Assembly: GCA_019056595.1 (NCBI GenBank)
Contig: CP036163.1
Span: 1,178,001 to 1,242,000, forward strand
Length of the DNA stretch: 64,000 nt
Reading direction: 5' to 3'
DNA from: Pectobacterium atrosepticum
GTDB lineage: Bacteria > Pseudomonadota > Gammaproteobacteria > Enterobacterales > Enterobacteriaceae
Part shown: positions 21,472 to 31,394 of the stretch, piece by piece
How the letters are laid out: every line of letters starts with the position of its first letter
Numbering within the stretch: position 1 is the stretch's first letter
Translations under genes and position numbers: made by a program
Notes under the pieces: generated by a model
Told to the model about the DNA's origin: nothing
Seen by the model: the letters and a program-made list of their open reading frames with translations, nothing else
The model's database searches: none

Positions 21472-22153
21472 AGTTTACTTTCTTGACTCCCTGCGAATAG
21501 TGCCTTTCCAGCCACCACAACACGCCGTTAGAAACGGTGGTAAAAATCAAGTACATCGCCCCAGCAACCAGTGCGAAATAAAACGGTTCGTGGGTCCCCT
21601 TGCCAGCTAACTGCGTCGCCTTAATCACATCATTCAGGCCAAGCAATGACACCAACGCTGTCGCTTTCAGGATCACCTGCCAGTTATTGCCGATGCCCGG
21701 TAGTGCGAAGCGCATCATGGAAGGAAATAGAATACGACGGAACACCTTGATAGGAGAGAAACCGAATGCGACGGCAGCTTCGATTTGTCCACGCGGCACA
21801 GCGAGATACGCGCCACGAAAGGTTTCCGTGAAATACGCGCCGTAAATAAAGCCCAGCGTAATAACCCCAGCGGTCAAAGGGTCGATGTCAATCTGCTCCA
21901 GACCGATCGACTCCGTCACGCCGTTTAAGACAATTTGCAGGCCATAGAAAATCAGCAGCATCAGCACCAAATCGGGGATGCCGCGAATTAACGTGGTATA
22001 GCAGGAGAAGCACCCTGCCAGCAGGCGATTAGAAGACAGCTTCGCCGACGCGCCAATCAGGCCAATAGCCAACGCCAGCAGTAGCGAACTCACCGCCAAC
22101 TCCAGCGTCATGATGGCACCATCCAGAATCAGCTGGGAATAGCCATAGAGCAT
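21464..22153 (-). CDS. hisQ: Histidine/basic amino-acid ABC transporter permease HisQ
   Basis: Partner permease of HisM, 229 residues (E. coli 228). About five hydrophobic segments and the EAA loop GQIEAAVAFGFSPIKVF are visible. It follows hisJ after a 166-base spacer with a tandem repeat and a hairpin, and overlaps hisM. Confidence 0.95.
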   Translation of the reverse strand: MLYGYSQLILDGAIMTLELAVSSLLLALAIGLIGASAKLSSNRLLAGCFSCYTTLIRGIPDLVLMLLIFYGLQIVLNGVTESIGLEQIDIDPLTAGVITLGFIYGAYFTETFRGAYLAVPRGQIEAAVAFGFSPIKVFRRILFPSMMRFALPGIGNNWQVILKATALVSLLGLNDVIKATQLAGKGTHEPFYFALVAGAMYLIFTTVSNGVLWWLERHYSQGVKKVNYE

Positions 22154-22209
22154 CGATTATATCCGTTGAAAATAGCGGTTGATGGCACGGTGCGTTATCA
22201 ATCAGGAAC

Positions 22210-22238
22210 ACGACACGGGAGGAACGTTCCCATGTCGT
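22210..22238 (-). other. Intercistronic hairpin between hisJ and hisQ
   Basis: Imperfect stem-loop, ACGACA-C-GGGA paired with TCCC-A-TGTCGT (10 pairs, one mismatch), in the 166-base hisJ-hisQ spacer. In Salmonella the same spacer holds a REP element that protects hisJ mRNA and lowers downstream expression; this sequence is not a REP but may act similarly (inference). Confidence 0.5.
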
Positions 22239-22263
22239 ATTGTCCTGCGGATCCGCTACACAA

Positions 22264-22320
22264 TTTACCGTGATAACGAAATTTTACCGTGATAACGAAA
22301 ATGAATAGTGGTGACGAAAT
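22264..22320. repeat. 19-bp tandem direct repeat after hisJ
   Basis: Two near-identical 19-bp units (TTTACCGTGATAACGAAA plus one base) at 22264-22282 and 22283-22301, and a third diverged unit of equal size (about 12 of 19 matches) that ends inside the hisJ stop codon. Confidence 0.8.
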
Positions 22321-23099
22321 TAGCCGCCGTAGACGTCAAAATCGAAGTATTTTTTCGCGAAGGTGTCGTAAGTACCGTCTTTACGCATAGCGTCAAAAGC
22401 TTTATCCAGCGCAGCTTTCAGCTCGGTATCGGCTTTACGCAGCCCCATCCCCGTACCGACACCGAAGAACTTGTCATCTTTTACTGCCGGACCAGCAAAC
22501 GCATAGTCTTTGCCCATATCGAGTTTCAGGAAGCCTTCACTTCCTGCTACTTCATCCTGAAATGCCGCATCGATACGACCTGCGCTCAGATCGGCGTAAA
22601 TCAGATCCTGATTTTGATAAGCGACAACTTCAACACCTTTTGGCTGCCAGTTCGCGTTGGCAAAAGCCTCCTGCGTTGATGCCTGCAGTACGCCGACACG
22701 CTTACCACCCAGAGAAGCCAGCGTTGGCTCGATGCTCGCGCCTTTCTTCGCAATCAGGCGTGCATTGGCAGCATACAGCTTCTCAGTGAAGGCGATTTCC
22801 TGCTGACGTTTTTCGGTAATGGACAGAGAAGAGATGATGGCATCAATTTTTTTAGCTTTAAGAGAAGGAATTAACGCATCAAAGTCGCTTTCTACAAACG
22901 TACAATTAGCCTGAATACGCTTGCACAGCTCTTTCGCCAGATCGATATCAAACCCAACCAGTTCACCGCTGGCATTTTTAGATTCAAAGGGAGCATAGGT
23001 AGGATCGGTGCCGATTTTAATATTTTTAGGAATTTCCGCCATGGCGCTGCCTGCAGCCAGAATAAGTGCCAACGGCAAAACTTTGATCAGTTTCTTCAT
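22320..23099 (-). CDS. hisJ: Periplasmic histidine/basic amino-acid binding protein
   Basis: Solute-binding protein of the HisQMP importer, 259 residues. A signal peptide is visible ([21 protein letters not shown], cut before EIPKN). The mature protein shows [49 protein letters not shown] and [14 protein letters not shown], and ends [12 protein letters not shown]. coli has two paralogues here, argT and hisJ; only one is present. Ligand-site stretches mix features of both (the HisJ-like PTYAPFES and [10 protein letters not shown], the ArgT-like SDFDALIPS), so histidine versus lysine/arginine preference is open. Confidence 0.92.
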   Translation of the reverse strand: MKKLIKVLPLALILAAGSAMAEIPKNIKIGTDPTYAPFESKNASGELVGFDIDLAKELCKRIQANCTFVESDFDALIPSLKAKKIDAIISSLSITEKRQQEIAFTEKLYAANARLIAKKGASIEPTLASLGGKRVGVLQASTQEAFANANWQPKGVEVVAYQNQDLIYADLSAGRIDAAFQDEVAGSEGFLKLDMGKDYAFAGPAVKDDKFFGVGTGMGLRKADTELKAALDKAFDAMRKDGTYDTFAKKYFDFDVYGG

Positions 23100-23513
23100 A
23101 TTGCTACCCTTAACATGAGTGATTGATGTCGTGTGTCGTCAATGTCGGAAGACATACCGATTTATTGCTTTAAAAATGAACGATATGAGTGCTATTTTTT
23201 TTCTACGCCGACTATTACAGTTTTCATAAGCAGTTTTCATGCCACAATGAACGTAAGGTCGTTATAAAGAGTCCATGAGAAAAACACGCAGGAAATAATG
23301 ATTAACCCTTTGATTATAAAATCTTTTCCGAGTTATTTTTTGGCGTATAACAATAAGAATAGATAACATTGGCGCGAATACAAAAACCCAAGCGCACTAT
23401 TTAAGTGCTTCCGTGCGTAAAATTGGTGCAATGTGATAAAAAAGCACAAAAAAAGGGCAGTAAAGGTTTACTCCCCCATGAGAAAAAAATAACGCGCCTT
23501 GGCATCTATCCTG
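23100..23513. other. hisJ upstream region
   Basis: 414 AT-rich bases between ubiX and hisJ. The right half must hold the hisJ promoter; the left end holds the ubiX terminator, listed separately. No gene is seen. Confidence 0.6.
23448..23477 (-). terminator. Rho-independent terminator after ubiX
   Basis: On the minus strand, stem AGTAAA / TTTACT flanked by GGG / CCC (one bulge) runs into seven Ts, about 40 bases past the ubiX stop. Confidence 0.75.
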
Positions 23514-24086
23514 CTATGACGCACCCTGCCAGCGAGTAAAGAGATCTTTCGGCAGATCGATATCAAACTGATCCAGAATACGATTCACCGTCTGATCGAC
23601 AATGTCCTGCACACTTTCTGGGCGATGATAAAACGCTGGCACTGGCGGCATGATTATCGCGCCCAGCTCAACGGCAGTGGTCATCAGCCGTAAGTGCCCT
23701 AAATGCAATGGCGTTTCACGCACCCCCAACACCAGAGGGCGACGTTCCTTCAGCACCACATCGGCTGCCCGAGTCAATAGATTGTCGCTGTAGCTGTGCA
23801 CAATCCCGGAAAGGGTTTTTATCGAACAGGGCAAAATCACCATCCCCGCCGTTTTAAACGACCCCGAAGAAACGCTGGCAGCGATATTACGCGTGTCATG
23901 TACCACATCGGCCAGCACCTGTACGTCACGCAGGCTAAAATCCGTTTCCAGCGCCAACGTATGCCGAGCGGCTTGGCTCATAATCAGATGGGTTTCGATG
24001 CCTTCCAGTGTCTGTAAAACCTGTAGTAGTCGGATACCGTAAATAACACCGCTGGCACCGGAGATCCCTACAATGAGTCGCTTCAT
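23514..24086 (-). CDS. ubiX: Flavin prenyltransferase UbiX
   Basis: Makes prenylated FMN, the cofactor of the UbiD decarboxylase in ubiquinone synthesis, from FMN and dimethylallyl phosphate. The 190-residue protein (E. coli 189) has the flavoprotein motif GISGASGVIYGIRLLQ near the N-terminus, SGSFKTAGMVILPCS and VLGVRETPLHLGHLR. It lies after purF on the same strand, with a hairpin between them. Confidence 0.96.
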   Translation of the reverse strand: MKRLIVGISGASGVIYGIRLLQVLQTLEGIETHLIMSQAARHTLALETDFSLRDVQVLADVVHDTRNIAASVSSGSFKTAGMVILPCSIKTLSGIVHSYSDNLLTRAADVVLKERRPLVLGVRETPLHLGHLRLMTTAVELGAIIMPPVPAFYHRPESVQDIVDQTVNRILDQFDIDLPKDLFTRWQGAS

Positions 24087-24205
24087 TCATACTGCCTCTG
24101 GCTGGCCGCGTACGCAGAAACGCGGAAAAATCATCTGCGCAAACTTTGCCGTATTGATTAGCGATAAGCAAGGATAAGCACTGAAACCCTATTTTCTATA
24201 TACAA

Positions 24206-24239
24206 GAAGGGGGAAGACACTTTCGCGCCCTCCCCCTTC
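24206..24239 (-). terminator. Hairpin after purF
   Basis: 9-bp stem GAAGGGGGA / TCCCCCTTC with a 16-base loop, about 26 bases past the purF stop. Only a weak T-rich tail (TTGTATAT) follows on the minus strand. Confidence 0.55.
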
Positions 24240-24265
24240 AATAAAGCCTTACGTGCGGCTAGCCG

Positions 24266-25783
24266 TTAACCTTCGTTGTGCAGTTCCAGATCTTCGACTT
24301 CATTCTGGCTACGTAACGCTTTAGCATCATCGTTACGCAGTACTTCCAGATAATCCAGATAGCCTTGATCGACGTCTTTTGTCACGTAAATCCCATTGAA
24401 CACTGAACATTCAAACTGAACAATATCCGGGTTATCTTCACGCGCTGCGTCGATCAGATCGTCGAGATCCTGGAATATCAGCTCATCGGCACCGATAATC
24501 TTACAGATCTCGTCCACTTCGCGACCGTGGGCAATCAGTTCATTAACGCTCGGCATGTCGATGCCGTACACGTTAGGGAAGCGAATTTCCGGTGCCGCAG
24601 AGGCCAGATAAACACGCCTGGCTCCTGCTTCACGCGCCATCTCCACAATCTGCTCCGACGTTGTGCCACGTACGATAGAGTCATCGACCAGCAGCACATT
24701 TTTATCACGGAACTCGGCACGGTTCGCGTTCAGCTTGCGACGCACAGATTTCTTACGCGCCTGCTGTCCCGGCATGATAAAGGTGCGACCAACATAGCGG
24801 TTTTTCACGAATCCCTGACGATACGGTTTGTTGATAATGCGCGCGATTTCCAACGCGATATCACAAGAGGTTTCAGGAATCGGGATCACGACATCAATAT
24901 CGAGATCTTCCCACTGACGTGCAATCTTTTCACCCAGCTTCTGACCCATGCGAACGCGTGCGCTATAGACCGAAATTTTATCGATGAAAGAGTCAGGACG
25001 AGCGAAGTAGACATATTCGAACAGGCACGGGTTGCTCTTTGGATTCTCTGCGCACTGGCGAGTAAACAGTTGCCCTTTTTCCGTAATGTAGATCGCTTCT
25101 CCCGGCGCAACATCACGTAAGAACTCAAAGCCCAGCGTATCCAGTGCGACGCTTTCAGACGCTACCATATATTCGCTGCGACCATCTTCCAGGTCACGTT
25201 TACCAATCACCAGAGGACGAATACCGTTAGGATCGCGGAACGCCACCATGCCATGACCGATAATCATGCCAACACAGGCATAGGCACCACGAATTTGCTG
25301 GTGCGTCGCGGCAACGGCCGCAAAAATATTATCGGCTTCCAACGGATAATGTTGGAAACGGTCCAGTTCTCTGGCAAAGATATTCAACAGGATTTCAGAA
25401 TCGGACGTGGTGTTAACGTGACGGCGCTCCTGCTCGAACAGCTTTTTACGCAGTTCGTGGGCGTTCGTCAGGTTACCGTTGTGAGCCATCGTGATGCCGA
25501 ACGGAGAGTTTACATAAAAAGGCTGTGCTTCCGAGGCGCTGGAACTGCCTGCGGTCGGATAACGTACATGGCCAAGCCCCATGTTTCCCTGTAAGCGCTG
25601 CATGTGCCGCGCTTCAAACACATCTTTCACCAGGCCATTGGCCTTACGCAGGCGAAAACAATTAAAGGCATCGATGGTCACAATACCCGCGGCATCCTGC
25701 CCACGGTGTTGCAACACCGTTAACGCGTCATAAATCGACTGGTTGACCGGTGTAAAACCGGCGATACCGACAATACCGCACAT
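24266..25783 (-). CDS. purF: Amidophosphoribosyltransferase
   Basis: First committed step of purine synthesis: PRPP plus glutamine to phosphoribosylamine. The N-terminal Cys nucleophile is in [10 protein letters not shown] (Cys2 after Met removal becomes Cys1); the class II amidotransferase domain covers about 1-230 ([14 protein letters not shown]). The C-terminal phosphoribosyltransferase domain contains the PRPP loop [18 protein letters not shown]. Length 505 equals E. coli PurF. It follows cvpA after 21 bases and is probably controlled through the PurR box upstream of cvpA. Confidence 0.98.
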   Translation of the reverse strand: MCGIVGIAGFTPVNQSIYDALTVLQHRGQDAAGIVTIDAFNCFRLRKANGLVKDVFEARHMQRLQGNMGLGHVRYPTAGSSSASEAQPFYVNSPFGITMAHNGNLTNAHELRKKLFEQERRHVNTTSDSEILLNIFARELDRFQHYPLEADNIFAAVAATHQQIRGAYACVGMIIGHGMVAFRDPNGIRPLVIGKRDLEDGRSEYMVASESVALDTLGFEFLRDVAPGEAIYITEKGQLFTRQCAENPKSNPCLFEYVYFARPDSFIDKISVYSARVRMGQKLGEKIARQWEDLDIDVVIPIPETSCDIALEIARIINKPYRQGFVKNRYVGRTFIMPGQQARKKSVRRKLNANRAEFRDKNVLLVDDSIVRGTTSEQIVEMAREAGARRVYLASAAPEIRFPNVYGIDMPSVNELIAHGREVDEICKIIGADELIFQDLDDLIDAAREDNPDIVQFECSVFNGIYVTKDVDQGYLDYLEVLRNDDAKALRSQNEVEDLELHNEG

Positions 25784-25804
25784 GGTGTCTTTTCCTCATC
25801 AGCG

Positions 25805-26305
25805 CTACCGCAGCGGCAAATGCTGCGGCAAGAAACTTGACGTGCTTTGCAGGTAGTCAAAAAACCACCTGATAATATAACTGAACTGCGGGATTAACTG
25901 GGACTGCTTCCAATCATCACTTTGTGAAAAACCGGTGAACGTATCCAGAAAAAATAGCAGTGCGGAAACAATCAGCACCCCGCGCAGCGCACCAAAACAA
26001 ATGCCCAGAACGCGATCGGTGCCGGATAATCCGGTACGTTCAACCAGTGAACTAATCACATAGTTGACGATAGCTCCCACAATCAACGTAGCAATAAACA
26101 GAATGGCAATCGCAATGCCGTTACGCACCAGCTCATCATCAAAACGGGTGAAGTAGACCGCGAGGTAGGCGTAGTAATGGCTGGCAACAAAAAAAGCACA
26201 TCCCCAGGTTACTAACGACAGCGCTTCACGAACAAACCCCCGGATCAGGCTAACCAGCGCCGAAAACCCGATGATGCCAATAATGACGTAATCAACCCAA
26301 ACCAT
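25805..26305 (-). CDS. cvpA: Colicin V production protein CvpA
   Basis: Inner-membrane protein of 166 residues (E. coli 162) with four hydrophobic segments at about 5-22, 30-50, 65-88 and 100-122. It begins [20 protein letters not shown]. In E. coli it is needed for colicin V production and its molecular activity is unknown. It is the first gene of cvpA-purF and lies 75 bases after a PurR operator. Confidence 0.95.
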   Translation of the reverse strand: MVWVDYVIIGIIGFSALVSLIRGFVREALSLVTWGCAFFVASHYYAYLAVYFTRFDDELVRNGIAIAILFIATLIVGAIVNYVISSLVERTGLSGTDRVLGICFGALRGVLIVSALLFFLDTFTGFSQSDDWKQSQLIPQFSYIIRWFFDYLQSTSSFLPQHLPLR

Positions 26306-26379
26306 GAACTATCCTAATAATGAACGATGCTACCGATAAGCCGCTACGTCATCCTGTTCGCGGCGCATTCTAACAGAAA

Positions 26380-26395
26380 AAGAAAACGTTTGCGT
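26380..26395 (-). promoter_or_regulatory. PurR operator upstream of cvpA-purF
   Basis: Minus-strand sequence ACGCAAACGTTTTCTT matches the E. coli PurR consensus ACGCAAACGTTTTCNT at every defined base. It lies 75 bases before the cvpA start, in the position known for the E. coli cvpA-purF operon. Confidence 0.92.
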
Positions 26396-26481
26396 AGCGT
26401 ATTTCCGCCGATTTCATCGATAGATAATCAGCGGAAAAAACCGACAATACGCAATACCTGATTCTATTATCTATCGGTATC

Positions 26482-27192
26482 TCAACGAACCGAATGCGCT
26501 CGTACCTGCCCACTGAGTCCACTGAGCTGTTGCAGCTCGCCCAACGAAGACTCCAGCTTCTGCTTAGAGGCATCTGGCCCTATATAAATACGGGTGATCT
26601 GTCCTGAAACCGGCGTTGACGGCACGGTATATGCGCGATAGCCAGAGAGACGAAGCTTAGCGACAATTTCGTTCACCTTATCCGCATTTTTCAACGCACC
26701 AAGCTGCACAATATAGGCCTGTCCGACAGGTGCTTGCTGCGTCGGTTGCGTTTCAGGTTTCACTTCCGGTTTGGGTTCCGGTTTAGGCTCTGGCTTTGGT
26801 TTCACTTCTGGCTTCACCTCAGGTTTTGGCTGAGGCTTCGGCGTCGCTGGCACAGGTGTCTGAACCGGCGGACGCTCAACCACCACTGGCGGTGCCGTCA
26901 TGGCAGGCGTTTGCGTAGGGGTTTCAGGCACTTTATTTTCAGGCGGTTCGGTTTCCGCACTATTCTGCATCGCCGCTTCCGCCCCTTCCGGTGGCTGACT
27001 CGGTAACGACGGATTCAGCGCAGGTAGCGATTCCATCTCATTGCTGTCTCCCGGCTTAGGGATCAGCGGAATCGACGCAAATTCGTCTTCGTAGTGCTTC
27101 TTCTTACCATCCAACAGGCCAGGCAAGACGATCACGCCCAGCGCGACCAAAATAACCGTGCCGACCAGGCGGTTCTGAAATTTACTCGCCAT
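26482..27192 (-). CDS. dedD: Cell-division SPOR-domain protein DedD
   Basis: Bitopic inner-membrane division protein, 236 residues (E. coli 220). A single N-terminal membrane segment (about 9-26) is followed by a long Pro/Lys/Glu-rich periplasmic linker with repeated KPEVKPE and PKPEPK units (about 115-150), then a SPOR peptidoglycan-binding domain (about 155-232, AYIVQLGALKNADKVNEIV). SPOR domains bind septal glycan stripped of stem peptides. The start overlaps the folC end by 11 bases. Confidence 0.94.
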   Translation of the reverse strand: MASKFQNRLVGTVILVALGVIVLPGLLDGKKKHYEDEFASIPLIPKPGDSNEMESLPALNPSLPSQPPEGAEAAMQNSAETEPPENKVPETPTQTPAMTAPPVVVERPPVQTPVPATPKPQPKPEVKPEVKPKPEPKPEPKPEVKPETQPTQQAPVGQAYIVQLGALKNADKVNEIVAKLRLSGYRAYTVPSTPVSGQITRIYIGPDASKQKLESSLGELQQLSGLSGQVRAHSVR

Positions 27193-28450
27193 TCACCTTC
27201 TCCTCATCCAGCGCTTCCATCACATGCGCTACCGTATGAAAAGATCCACACACAATGACAATATCCTGCTCCGTCGCGTCGGACATCGCCTGCTGCCAGG
27301 CGGTAACGACATCGGGGAATGATTGACTGCGCGTCAGATGCTCGGCAATCTGCTGCGCCGTTGCGCCACGCGGGCCTTCCAAGGATGCGCAATACCACTC
27401 ATCAATCAACGGTATTAAGTGAGCCAGCGTGCCAGCGATATCTTTATCCGACAGCATGCCGACAACAGCCCGCATTTTTCCGGCTTTCGGCAACCCAGCC
27501 AAACGGTTTGCCAGATACGCCGCCGCATGAGGGTTATGTGCAACATCAAGAATCAACCGCGGTGATTCCTGCACTATCTGAAAACGCCCCGGTAATGCCG
27601 CGCGCTGTAAGCCTTGTCGAATCGCCTCTTCACTCACATTCAGTGAAGAATAGTGCAGCGCAGCCAATGCAGTAGCAGCGTTCGGCAGCGGAACATTAGG
27701 GAGTGGCAGACGCGACAATTCACGCTGCTTATCCTGCCAGCTCCATGTTTCGCGCTGAACTGAAAACTCCCAGTCGCGACCACGGCGGCGCAGCAATGCG
27801 CCTTTCTCAGCGGCAACATCGGCAATCGTTCCCGGCATATCCGGCTCACCAACGACGGCTGGTCTACCCTGTCGGAATATACCGGCTTTCTCGCGGCCAA
27901 TGCTTTCCCGATCGTTACCTAACCAGTCGGTGTGGTCGATCGCAATGCTGGTGACCACAGAGACATCCGCATCCACAATATTGGTGGCATCCAGACGCCC
28001 GCCTAATCCCACTTCCAGAATGACGACATCCAGATTCGCTTGCTTGAAGAGTTGCAATGCCGACAGAGTACCGAATTCAAAATAGGTGAGCGATACTGCC
28101 CCCCTTCCTGCTTCGATATCCGCAAATGCTTGCGTGTGCTGCGCATCGGACAATTCGTGGCCCTGAATACGCACCCGCTCGGTATAGCGAACGAGATGAG
28201 GAGAACTGTACACGCCAACCCGTAGTCCGGCGGCCAACAGAATGGACTCCAGCGTACAGCAGGTGGTTCCTTTGCCGTTCGTCCCCGCTACGGTGAAAAT
28301 CGTGGCGGCAGGCTGTAGCAGTTGAAGATGTTCAGCAACCTGCTTAACGCGCTCCAAGCCTAAATCAATGGCCTGAGCGTGCAGGTGCTCAAGATAATGA
28401 AGCCACGTGACCAAAGGTGACGTGGCTTGAGGTATTTGAAGAGTATCCAT
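27182..28450 (-). CDS. folC: Bifunctional dihydrofolate synthase/folylpolyglutamate synthase
   Basis: Adds glutamate to dihydropteroate and extends folate polyglutamate tails using ATP. The 422-residue Mur-ligase-type protein has the P-loop TVAGTNGKGTTCCTLE at about 52-67, EVGLGGRLDATNIVDAD, AIDHTDWLG and DVAHNPHAA. Its 3' end overlaps dedD. It is preceded by accD after about 105 bases. Confidence 0.97.
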   Translation of the reverse strand: MDTLQIPQATSPLVTWLHYLEHLHAQAIDLGLERVKQVAEHLQLLQPAATIFTVAGTNGKGTTCCTLESILLAAGLRVGVYSSPHLVRYTERVRIQGHELSDAQHTQAFADIEAGRGAVSLTYFEFGTLSALQLFKQANLDVVILEVGLGGRLDATNIVDADVSVVTSIAIDHTDWLGNDRESIGREKAGIFRQGRPAVVGEPDMPGTIADVAAEKGALLRRRGRDWEFSVQRETWSWQDKQRELSRLPLPNVPLPNAATALAALHYSSLNVSEEAIRQGLQRAALPGRFQIVQESPRLILDVAHNPHAAAYLANRLAGLPKAGKMRAVVGMLSDKDIAGTLAHLIPLIDEWYCASLEGPRGATAQQIAEHLTRSQSFPDVVTAWQQAMSDATEQDIVIVCGSFHTVAHVMEALDEEKVNGE

Positions 28451-28555
28451 GAGTCCCGTTCACTAGCTTACGGTTCATTGCGGACAGAGCGTGTGCCTTG
28501 CTATTCGGTCGAGAACGACTTGGTCGAGTGCCACACGCCCAGCCCATCATGTCAA

Positions 28556-29473
28556 TTATGCGTCATCCTGTGATGATTCAGACGGCGCATCGCTGCGGAT
28601 TTCCACGTCATCATTGCCTGGTTCTGGATGATTCGTCAGTTTGGCAAGAAGAGTGGCTACCTTGTAGCGCATTTCTGGGCGACGTACGATCATATCAATC
28701 GCCCCTTTCTCAATCAGGAATTCACTGCGCTGGAAACCCGGCGGCAGTTTCTCACGCACGGTTTGTTCGATAACGCGTGGGCCAGCAAAACCAATCAACG
28801 CTTTCGGCTCGGCAATGTTCAGGTCGCCCAGCATCGCCAGACTCGCGGAAACACCGCCCATGGTTGGGTCAGTCAGCACAGAGATGTAAGGCAAGCCGCG
28901 CTCGCGCATTTTCGCCAATGCAGCACTGGTTTTCGCCATTTGCATCAGCGACATCAGCGCTTCCTGCATACGTGCACCGCCACTGGCGGAGAAGCACACC
29001 AGTGGGCAACCATCTTCCAATGCCTGCTCAACGGCACGCACAAAACGCGCACCCACAACGGAAGCCATTGAACCGCCCATGAAAGCGAACTCAAACGACG
29101 CGACCACAATTGGCATGCCGTAAAGCGTGCCTTTCATGACGACCATCGCGTCTTTTTCATCGGACTGCTTCTGCGCAGAAACCAGACGATCTTTATATTT
29201 TTTGGAATCCCGGAATTTCAGGACATCCTTCGGCTCCAGTTCACTTCCCAGCTCGACAGTGTTTTCTTTATCCAGAAAAGCCTGTAGACGGGCCCGTGCA
29301 GACAGGCGCATATGGTGATCGCACTTCGGGCAGACCCCCAAATTACGTTCCAACTCAGCACGATAAAGAACCTGACCGCAGCTATCACATTTTGTCCAGA
29401 CCCCTTCAGGGATATTCGCTTTACGGGTCGGTGTGATATTGCTTTTGTTAAGAATTCGTTCAATCCAGCTCAT
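28556..29473 (-). CDS. accD: Acetyl-CoA carboxylase carboxyltransferase subunit beta
   Basis: Beta subunit of the carboxyltransferase that makes malonyl-CoA with AccA. The zinc finger Cys-X2-Cys-X15-Cys-X2-Cys is visible at about residues 29-51 ([18 protein letters not shown]), followed by the carboxyltransferase domain with [18 protein letters not shown] and [12 protein letters not shown]. Length 305 (E. coli 304). A 195-base gap separates it from dedA upstream. Confidence 0.97.
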   Translation of the reverse strand: MSWIERILNKSNITPTRKANIPEGVWTKCDSCGQVLYRAELERNLGVCPKCDHHMRLSARARLQAFLDKENTVELGSELEPKDVLKFRDSKKYKDRLVSAQKQSDEKDAMVVMKGTLYGMPIVVASFEFAFMGGSMASVVGARFVRAVEQALEDGCPLVCFSASGGARMQEALMSLMQMAKTSAALAKMRERGLPYISVLTDPTMGGVSASLAMLGDLNIAEPKALIGFAGPRVIEQTVREKLPPGFQRSEFLIEKGAIDMIVRRPEMRYKVATLLAKLTNHPEPGNDDVEIRSDAPSESSQDDA

Positions 29474-29697
29474 TGATAACCTTTCTGCTTGAACCTGGCA
29501 AATGCCAGTCCGCTGTTCATGTTATTCCCTGACAACATTGCCAATGAAAAAATGCCTGAGACGCACCACAATCGCGGTACAAAGGCATCGGCATCAAGGA
29601 TGTTCCCAAGAACAGACCATAAATGCTGCCCATTAAACCATAACGCTCCGGGACTGTGGATAAAAAACTGGTCAAACCGGATGTTAAAATACGTCAC

Positions 29698-30360
29698 TTA
29701 TTTCACATTGCCGCGCGTGGCTGCTCTACGGTGACGGGCAATTTCAATAATACCCGGCAGGATAGAGAGAAAAATAATCGCGACAATCAGTAATTTCAGA
29801 TTTTCCTGCACCACCGGCAAATCGCCAAACAGGTAGCCCGCATAGGTGAACGACAGCACCCACAGCAACGCACCAATGACATTATAGGCTGCAAAATGCC
29901 GATAGCTCATGTGCCCCATCCCAGCGACAAACGGTGCAAATGTTCTCACAATCGGGACAAAGCGCGCCAGAATTATCGTCTTGCCACCGTGACGTGCGTA
30001 AAACGCATGCGTTTTATCCAGATAGCTGCGGCGGAAAATCTTTGAGTTCGGGTTGCTAAACAGCTTCTCACCGAACAATCGTCCAATCGTGTAGTTCACT
30101 GCATCGCCCGTAACCGCGGCAATAATCATCAGGAACACCATCGTATGCACATTCAGGTCGTTCGACGGCAACGCCGCCAGCGTCCCTGCGACAAACAGCA
30201 GCGAATCTCCCGGTAAAAACGGCGTCACCACCAGTCCCGTCTCACAGAACAAAATAAGGAACAAAATGGCATAAACCCAGACGCCATATTGCGCCACCAG
30301 TTCCGCCAGATGAACGTCAATGTGCAGAATAAAATCAATAATAAACTGTATAAATTCCAT
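29698..30360 (-). CDS. dedA: DedA family membrane protein
   Basis: Polytopic inner-membrane protein of the DedA/SNARE-associated family, linked to envelope homeostasis and undecaprenyl-phosphate flipping in relatives. The 220-residue form from [20 protein letters not shown] matches E. coli DedA (219). Family motifs are [14 protein letters not shown], the amphipathic-helix Arg in [15 protein letters not shown] and [10 protein letters not shown]. An in-frame ATG 18 codons upstream is rejected because the family begins at this Met. Confidence 0.95.
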   Translation of the reverse strand: MEFIQFIIDFILHIDVHLAELVAQYGVWVYAILFLILFCETGLVVTPFLPGDSLLFVAGTLAALPSNDLNVHTMVFLMIIAAVTGDAVNYTIGRLFGEKLFSNPNSKIFRRSYLDKTHAFYARHGGKTIILARFVPIVRTFAPFVAGMGHMSYRHFAAYNVIGALLWVLSFTYAGYLFGDLPVVQENLKLLIVAIIFLSILPGIIEIARHRRAATRGNVK

Positions 30361-30542
30361 CACAACGTCTTCTCTCCAAAATGTATAGCGATCGCACGCG
30401 GTCGATATACGCAAGGCAGCCGCACTATCCGGGTTTCCTTGCGTATAGCATGATCCTTAATACGCGTTACACACTACTTTTGGCCTACAGCCATCCGACA
30501 GCATGTAACACGCAAAAGGCGTACGCGTTACAGCAAAAAACG

Positions 30543-31394
30543 TCAATCTGCTAAAAAGAGCGGCCCCATCGTGGGCTGTGGCAAAGCAAAACGCGCAGGG
30601 TAATCAACCGCCACTAAATACAGCCCTTCGGCTCGGGCCGTTGCGCCTGCCAACGTACGATCTTTGGCCGCCAACAATTCCGCAATCCACGACTCGGGAC
30701 GATTGCCACACCCGACGTCCATCAGGCTACCGACGATGTTGCGCACCATATGGTGAACGAACGCATTAGCCTTAATATCTACCACGATATAGTTACCGTG
30801 ACGTGTAACCTTTAAATGATTTACATTGCGCCACGGCGTGCGCGACTGGCACTGCACCGCACGAAAAGAGGTGAAATCATTTTCCCCCAGCAAACACTGT
30901 CCGGCGCGTTCCATCCGTTCAACATCCAGCGGGTGATAAAAGTGCGTCATGCCATGCGAGAGCACAGCGGGGCGATAGCGGTGATTATAGATAATATAAC
31001 GGTAGCGACGTGCCGTTGCGCTGAAGCGCGCATGGAAATCCTCATGCACCGCTTTCACCCAGCGTACCGCGATATCCGGCGGTAAATTCGCATTTACGCC
31101 CATCGTCCAGGCAGCATCCTTTCTGATCGCCTGCGTGGTGAAGTGCACAACCTGCCCAGTGCCATGAACTCCAGCATCGGTTCGTCCGGCGCACAACACT
31201 TCTATAGGTTCATCCGCGACTTTGCTCAGCGCCTTTTCAAGACAGGCCTGCACGCTAGCGACATCAATCTGACGTTGCCAGCCATAATACTGGCTGCCGT
31301 CGTACTCAATGCCTAGCGCGATTTTCAGCGGGGCGCGTTCGTTCTCCGCAACGGCGGCGGCTTGAATAGCCGCCGCCTGAGTGGTTTCCGACAT
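30543..31394 (-). CDS. truA: tRNA pseudouridine(38-40) synthase TruA
   Basis: Isomerises uridines 38-40 in the anticodon arm of many tRNAs. The catalytic Asp is in [18 protein letters not shown]; other conserved parts are [26 protein letters not shown] and [13 protein letters not shown]. The chosen ATG overlaps the usg stop codon as TAATG, a sign of coupled translation, and gives 283 residues (E. coli 270, with a shorter N-terminus). Confidence 0.97.
   Translation of the reverse strand: MSETTQAAAIQAAAVAENERAPLKIALGIEYDGSQYYGWQRQIDVASVQACLEKALSKVADEPIEVLCAGRTDAGVHGTGQVVHFTTQAIRKDAAWTMGVNANLPPDIAVRWVKAVHEDFHARFSATARRYRYIIYNHRYRPAVLSHGMTHFYHPLDVERMERAGQCLLGENDFTSFRAVQCQSRTPWRNVNHLKVTRHGNYIVVDIKANAFVHHMVRNIVGSLMDVGCGNRPESWIAELLAAKDRTLAGATARAEGLYLVAVDYPARFALPQPTMGPLFLAD

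Noticed and set aside
22154-22319. REP element between hisJ and hisQ
   Set aside because: The hairpin lacks the REP consensus; only the location is similar.
26734-26860. Repeat array in dedD
   Set aside because: It is the Pro/Lys/Glu linker of DedD, normal for this protein; the antisense open frame there is only its mirror.
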